This document shows, in pieces, positions 59,162-64,000 of a stretch of DNA of 64,000 nucleotides. The position numbers were made by a program, and so were the translations under genes. The DNA lies in NCBI RefSeq assembly GCF_040869045.1, contig NC_090319.1:51432779-51496778 (forward strand). The letters are read 5' to 3'. A model generated the notes under the pieces. That model was given only the letters and a program-made list of their open reading frames with translations. It did no database searches and had not been told where the DNA came from. This DNA is from Eurosta solidaginis. Its lineage: Eukaryota; Arthropoda; Insecta; Diptera; Tephritidae. Within the stretch, counting starts at the first letter, position 1. Each line of letters opens with the position of its first letter.

Positions 59162-59900
59162 ATGACAAAGTTAAGTGAATTGAAGGTCCAGCGACTGAAG
59201 AAAGAGTTGGAGAGCCGTGGATTGAATACAACTGGCAATAAGATCGAACTTCAAGTACTGCTATGAGAGGTAGTGGAGTCGCAAGGAATTGATGTGGACG
59301 AGTATGTCTTTTATCCTGCTGGGGACGAGGCAACAACAAAAACTGAAGAGAAAAACGAAACAACTCAGACAGTTACGAGCACAGACTTGAAAATGATTTT
59401 GGCTGCAATATCTGCACAAACATCGGCAGTAACATCAGTGTCATCGAAAATGTCAGAAATGTCGACACACATTACATCCAAGATGTAAACTCAACTGAAG
59501 GAACAGAAAACATATATGGCATCACAATTGGAAGCACAGGAGGCACGCATTTCAGAAATGTCGTCACAAATGTCATCTCAACTGGAATCGCAGCAGGCAC
59601 GTATAACAGCGAAGATTGAAGCACAATTGGATGACCAGAAAACTCACATGGCGTTACAAATTGCAGAGCAATTAAAAGAGCAAGAGGCACGCATAACATT
59701 ACAACTCGAAGCACAGGAAGAGTGTATCTCAATGAAGCTGGAGGCACAGGAAACAAAAGTCTCAACGCAGCTGGAGGCTTTTAGTGAACGACAAGATAAA
59801 ATGGAGGCCGAAAGGGATACTTTGAAGGATCGTATACAGGAGATGCACCTAAATCGCCCAGCAGTTTCAACGAGTAATCCAAAGGTAAAACACCATCCTT
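59162..59900 (+). pseudogene. Gag N-terminus: SAP domain and long coiled coil
   Basis: ATG at 59162. The first ~34 codons read a SAP domain (LSELKVQRLKKELESRG, then GNKIELQVLL), a helix-turn-helix-like DNA/chromatin-binding motif. An in-frame TGA at 59264 follows, then an acidic segment and a second stop (TAA, 59486). The same frame continues with ~130 residues of heptad-like Gln/Glu repeats (SQLEAQEARI, MALQIAEQLKEQEARI, QLEAQEECI) that should form a coiled coil for Gag assembly. Frame is lost near 59890. Confidence 0.8.
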
Positions 59901-59904
59901 TGAC

Positions 59905-60450
59905 GATTCTGTTCCTTTCCAGGTCTTTAAGCTACAATTTGAGAAGACCGCAACAGTGAACAGCTGGAATGCTGAAGATAAAGTTGCAGCACTCATCGTA
60001 GCATTGAAAGGACCAGCTGCCGAAATCTTACAGACTGTTCCAGATTACGAACGGAACAGCTATGAAGCATTGATGGCCGCTGTCGAGAGACGTTATGGAA
60101 GCGAACCTAGAAAACAGATATTCAAAATTAAGATATTCCAAAGAGCGAATAAGACTTTGCAAGAGTTTGCTCCGGATGTTGAAAGGTTGGCTCATTTGGC
60201 AAATGTGGACGCACCCGTGGAGTACACCGAGAGGGTAAAGATTTAGAGCTTTATAAATGGCATACGGGACGTCGAAACAAAGCGAGCTACATACGCAAAC
60301 CCAAAGCCAACATTCGCAGAAACGGTATCACATGCTCTGATTCAGGAAACAGCGTTGCTTCTGTGTAAGCCAGTTTTCAAAGCACGCCGTGTGGAAGTAG
60401 AAAGGCCAGAGTGGGTAGACGCAATATTGGAGGCGCTGAAAAATCGCAAA
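59905..60450 (+). pseudogene. Gag core (retrotrans_gag-like)
   Basis: After a 1-base shift, the frame holding 59956-60246 reads VNSWNAEDKVAALIVALKGPA, LQTVPDYERNSYEALMAAVE and RRYGSEPRKQ with QRANKTLQEFAPDVERLA, the alpha-helical capsid region of Ty3/gypsy Gag. A TAG at 60244 interrupts it; the same frame continues to ~60440 (FINGIRDVETKRATY, FAETVSHALIQE). Confidence 0.8.
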
Positions 60451-61037
60451 ATCGGAGTGAAAAAATTATCAAATGGTTCAACTGCGGGAAGCCCGGTCAC
60501 ATTGCACGTCATTGCAATCTTGATCCTAGTGGTTTCAACAGCATGGGTGGTCTTAATAACAAAGCTGGAGGGGATGAGCAAGAGCGAGTAAGATGTAGAG
60601 ATCGAGAGCTAGCTCCAGCTATTGAATGTCCTGTGATATCTGTGTTGCAAATTGGTAGAAAATTGAGCAGTCTTACCGTCAGAGGGAATGTGGATGACAA
60701 AGAACGTGTACTGACTGTAGATGCGGGCGCATCTCATTCCTTAATTCGATCTGACTTGGTCAACAGGAGAGTAAAAACTTTACCTGGAGCAAGGTTGCAT
60801 ACGGTCACTGGCGAGTAAAACCAAGTCCAGGGAGAAGTGGTTTTTGAAGGCTTGATTGGAAAGGTCACAGTTCTACACAAATTCATTGTGGCGGAGATCG
60901 TTGATGAAGTCATATTGGGAGTAGACTTCTTGGTTGACCATGACATCAAGATCGATATGCAGAGAAGGGTGATGCGTTATAAGAACCAGGATATACCACT
61001 TAACTTCAGTTTGCAGAAAGGGTTCAGTAGTAAATGA
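60430..61037 (+). pseudogene. Zinc knuckle and aspartic protease
   Basis: Frame 60411-60818 has a CCHC knuckle KWFNCGKPGHIARHC in which the first Cys is replaced by Trp. The protease motif VLTVDAGASHSLI has Asp-Ala-Gly where the family has Asp-Thr-Gly. After a TAA at 60816 the frame continues to 61037 with EVILGVDFLVDHDIKID, the protease C-terminal strand. Both key changes should inactivate the products. Confidence 0.8.
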
Positions 61038-61043
61038 GTACTG

Positions 61044-61550
61044 GTGGAGAAGACTCGACAAAGACCACGAAAATCAATGGCAAAAGTTGATAGATCGAAT
61101 GGGCTAAATAAAGCAAAATCAAAAGTACCTGCTAGAGAAACACTGGCATTGAAAAAACCTAATGGACGCTCAGAAACGAAGCAACGAATTTCCCAGAACA
61201 AATGCGAGGGTAGTTTCAAGCCGGAGCGCCCTACCGTTATGAAACGTGGGAACGATACTGATTATGCGAAGCCAATCCGTCAAGCGCAAGCTCTACGAAG
61301 TAGTTTATTGGCCAAAAAACAGAGTGTGAGGGAACGGCGCAGGGTAATGAGTAGTAACATCCAACACTGGCATGATAAGAACTTTAATTCGGAAGGTTTC
61401 TTGGAAAGAGATTCGGTACTGCTATACAACCCTCACCGTCGGAAAGGTGATCCATCCAAGATTCGATGCAGTTGAAAAGGCCCGCACAAAGTTTTGAAGA
61501 AGATCAGTGATACCATCTACCGCATACAAACCATTGGGAAACCACGGAGT
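61044..61550 (+). pseudogene. Basic linker and integrase C-terminal domain
   Basis: A Lys/Arg-rich segment (61044-61320) leads to VRERRRVMSSNIQHWHDKNF, SVLLYNPHRRKGDP and, after a TGA, KGPHKVLKKISDTIYRIQT, the GPY/F-type end of gypsy integrase. The RT-RNase H-integrase core expected before it is deleted; the junction is somewhere between ~61040 and ~61325. Confidence 0.75.
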
Positions 61551-61620
61551 TGAAGAGTGGTACATTTGGAGATGCTAGCGGCGTTTAGATCGGGAGATTT
61601 TTCTGATCGGGACGATCAGA

Positions 61621-61636
61621 CTTAGGTGGAGGGCAG
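61621..61636 (+). promoter_or_regulatory. Polypurine tract of gypsy-class element
   Basis: AGGTGGAGGGCAG lies directly before the 3' LTR start. Confidence 0.65.
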
Positions 61637-62186
61637 TGTTACGAATATTAGCAACGCTAAGGGGTACTGCCATCTCTAAGCCGATGCTAAGCAGCGCCTT
61701 GTATGCACATCCATAAATCAATCATTATGTACCTACATAAACGAATCAATCATTATGTCTACACATATGTACGTACACGCAGCGGAGAAGAGATGTACAA
61801 ACACATGTAGATATCTTATCTGAGATGCTCCCGAAACTATGCAATTGTAATTGTGGAAGTGTCGCTCTCAAATACGAGCGCATATGAGAAGCTATACACG
61901 TGCATCTGTAGTTTTAATTATATGGCAGTAACTAAGGAAATTCTGGAAGCGCCTAGAAGATGCAATGAGGAAATCACAGAGTACAAAAGCACCAAGGGTA
62001 GAGGCGCTGCAATTAGTTTCGATTAAGCACGCTCGCTGTCGGGCAGTAGTAGAGTTATTTATTGTGAAGTACTTTAATAAAGGCCATTTTGCAGTATTAA
62101 ATATTGGAGTTATTTATTCAAGAGTTTAGTGATTCGAACTTAGCAGAAGGTTGCAAAAAAGAGGATTTGCAAGTAAATTCGTTACA
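61637..62186 (+). repeat. Gypsy-class 3' LTR
   Basis: 550 bp, TGTTACGAAT to TTCGTTACA, with the AATAAAGGCC motif at ~62077 and the TACAAAAGC start-region motif at ~61981; followed by ATAT. Confidence 0.88.
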
Positions 62187-62364
62187 ATATCTTCAGGGTA
62201 TGAGTTGTTACCCATAAGAATCCGACGACGCTTTTCTCAAATAACCTGAAATTATTTGTTTCTGGCTAATTACCTCATTTGTGATTTAACTTCAATCCGT
62301 GGGCACGCTGAAGTTAATTTTTAAAAAAAGTTTCAAATCGTAAATCTGTATACTTACTAAACAT

Positions 62365-63450
62365 GGACGAAAGTTAAACCATATCGCGCCATCGATTTTT
62401 CGATAGGTTTTGGGCTCAGGAAAAAAAGTTCCACTAAGCATACCCAAAAAAATAATTTTCGAGCCTGGAAAATTTGAGTTTTTTGACGTTTTTTCTTTGA
62501 TTTTTAAGGTTTTTTCATGACCTACTTAAACAATTTTCATTTGATTTTAAAATTTTCATGTATACCCTGTCCGACTCAAAATTTTCCGCTAAAAACTTTG
62601 GCGATAAAAGTTTTTTGAAAAAAAAAAAAAAAAATTATTTTTTGGGTTTTGAGGAGTGTTTTGGTGAAAAAATTTATTTTTTCCCATGTTTGTTTAAGGG
62701 TTTCTTCAGAAACGTGCAAAAGTGTTGCCGATGAAAACGAATTTGTCTGATAGTTCCTATCCCACTTTAAATTATGCGATAAAAACATTAGTATTAACAG
62801 TTTTTTAAAAAAAATATTTTTTTTTTTGGCTTTTGGGACTTGTTTTGGTCGACGGACATACGGACATGGCTAAATCAACTCAGCTCGTCCCCTTATAATT
62901 TTGGTATAATTATTGGTGGGTCTAACGGAAACATATACATAAGAAATGATTTGGAGCCTTGGAAATGAAAAAAAATCGATTTCGACCAAAACAAGTCCCA
63001 AAAACCAAAAAAATTGTTTTTAAAACTGTTAATGCCAACGTTTTTATCGCATAATTTTAATTGCGATAAGAACTATGAGACAAATTCCATTTCATCGGCA
63101 ACAATTTTGCACGTTTCTGAAGAAATCCTTAAAAAAAATTGCGAAAAAATAAATTTTTTCACCAAAACACTCCTCAAAACCCAAAAAATATATATATTTT
63201 TTTTTTTTTTTCAAAAAACTGTTATCACCAAAGTTTTTAGCTGCGAATTTTGAGTTGGACAGGGTATACATGAAAATTTTTTAAGTAGGTCATGAAAAAA
63301 AAACCTTAAAAATCAAGGAAAAAAAGTCAAAAAACTCAAATTTTGCAGGCTCGAAAATTATTTTTTTAGGTATGCTTAGTGGAACTTTTTTTCCTGAGCC
63401 CAAAACCTCTAGATAATCGATGGTGCGATATAGGTCAAGAAATCGACCCA
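62365..63450. mobile_element. Long palindromic element, family P copy 2
   Basis: Left arm 62365-62855 and right arm 62985-63450 are inverted copies: CCATATCGCGCCATCGAT / ATCGATGGTGCGATATAGG at the tips, TTTTGGGCTCAGGAAAAA / TTTTTCCTGAGCCCAAAAC, GTTTTGAGGAGTGTTTTGG / CCAAAACACTCCTCAAAAC, TTCAGAAACGTGCAAAA / TTTTGCACGTTTCTGAAG. The two similar ORFs at 62576-62788 (minus) and 63014-63253 (plus) are just the arms read twice. The centre (62855-62935) holds a piece of a family B DINE-like sequence (CATACGGACATGGCTAAATC). Confidence 0.88.
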
Positions 63451-64000
63451 GCTTAATAATTACACTTACTTACTTTCACGACGATTTTCTCAGAAGGTTG
63501 TTCACCCTTGCTTCTCAAGACGATCAAAATAGTACTGTTTTCATGCATTATGTCTAGGAGTAGAGAAACATGCACCAGATCTTTAGCTACTGCGACGTTT
63601 ATGTACAGTTTACTGCTACTTAATGGCAGAAAAAATCACATGCTCAACAAATTATTTCTAAGAAGAGATTTGCGATTTTTTAATTGATTCTGACACTCAT
63701 TATTAGTAATCGGAGTTGCACAGGAGAAGCAAATTCCACCATTGTCAGTTAATTAGAGAAATTTCTTCGAAACATTGACTAAAAAGTCGTTGTGACAAAA
63801 TCACATATACATCAATATTTGCCTCTTTCATGCAACAATGTTGTACAATAGCTCTCACTGTATCATCCTATTGTGCATTGGTTTTGCTGTACTAAAGATC
63901 CACAAATAATAAGCGCTATATTGGAAGCCATGACCACGAGTTTTCATTCGTTGGAAACTACAAAGCAGAGCACTTAAATGTAATCATAATTTTTGAGGAA
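63451..64000. other. Right edge, nothing recognised
   Basis: No ORF with motif, no repeat ends. Confidence 0.4.

Larger units (their letters stand above)
58627..62186 (+). mobile_element. Gypsy-class LTR retrotransposon lacking RT
   Basis: 3560 bp between LTRs of 484 and 550 bp, flanked by ATAT at 58623-58626 and 62187-62190. Internal order: SAP-bearing gag, zinc knuckle, protease, then directly an integrase C-terminus. RT, RNase H and the integrase core are missing. The LTRs differ by many substitutions and two deletions in the 5' LTR, so this insertion is older than the BEL element. Confidence 0.88.

Noticed and set aside
62576..63253. Pair of similar small proteins
   Set aside because: They are the two arms of the palindrome read on opposite strands, with homopolymer-derived Phe runs.

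Overview
This is AT-rich nuclear DNA of a higher fly (Diptera: Brachycera), most likely a tephritid fruit fly. The evidence is a calponin-family gene that reads as the orthologue of Drosophila Chd64, with short introns and GT/AG splice sites, inside a dense bed of insect transposable elements (DINE-1/Helentron-like, BEL/Pao, Ty3/gypsy, RNase H-bearing LINEs, tRNA-derived SINEs). The species call is inference.

The only host gene I can support is Chd64: two coding exons at 48262-48582 and 48660-48842, ending in the stop codon and a 3' UTR with poly(A) signals at 49036-49049. The exon with its start codon was not found. Everything else is repeats and relics.

Layout. 1-4.1 kb: a DINE-like copy (family B, minus), a LINE fragment, a ~157-bp tandem array, and a long inverted repeat whose right arm is split by a tRNA-derived SINE with an 11-bp target duplication. 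4.6-8.9 kb: decayed LINEs with reverse transcriptase and RNase H, a ~135-bp minisatellite and a Helitron relic with a PIF1-type helicase C-terminus. 10.1-14.1 kb: a palindromic element, a composite repeat (family D) holding a LINE tail, and another decayed LINE. 15.1-16.5 kb: a DINE-like copy of family A. 17.6-20.2 kb: repeat family C, a LINE tail and family D again. 20.6-28.7 kb: a family A copy split by a nearly complete 6.27-kb BEL/Pao element with 321-bp LTRs and a perfect 5-bp target duplication. 30.5-44.8 kb: mainly family A copies, one with a 128-bp tandem array showing a 640-bp higher-order repeat and one split by family C. 45.3-51.2 kb: two solo LTRs flanking the Chd64 region. 51.5-53.9 kb: a complete family B element with 152-bp monomers. 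53.9-58.6 kb: islands of repeated CGATAAC/TATCG motifs in opposite orientations around LINE fragments and an (AAAGA)n tract. 58.6-62.2 kb: a gypsy-class element with a SAP domain in gag but no RT. 62.4-63.4 kb: a ~1.1-kb palindrome.

Taken together, the window is a record of nested insertions. Its most unusual signals are (i) nucleosome-scale monomers (128, ~150, 152, ~157 bp) making up most repeat bodies, (ii) an identical 128-bp period and related core in two otherwise unrelated families, (iii) ATAT target duplications at all three gypsy-class LTR insertions, and (iv) long palindromes and TATCG-rich islands that no standard gene feature explains. I found no undescribed protein-coding system.
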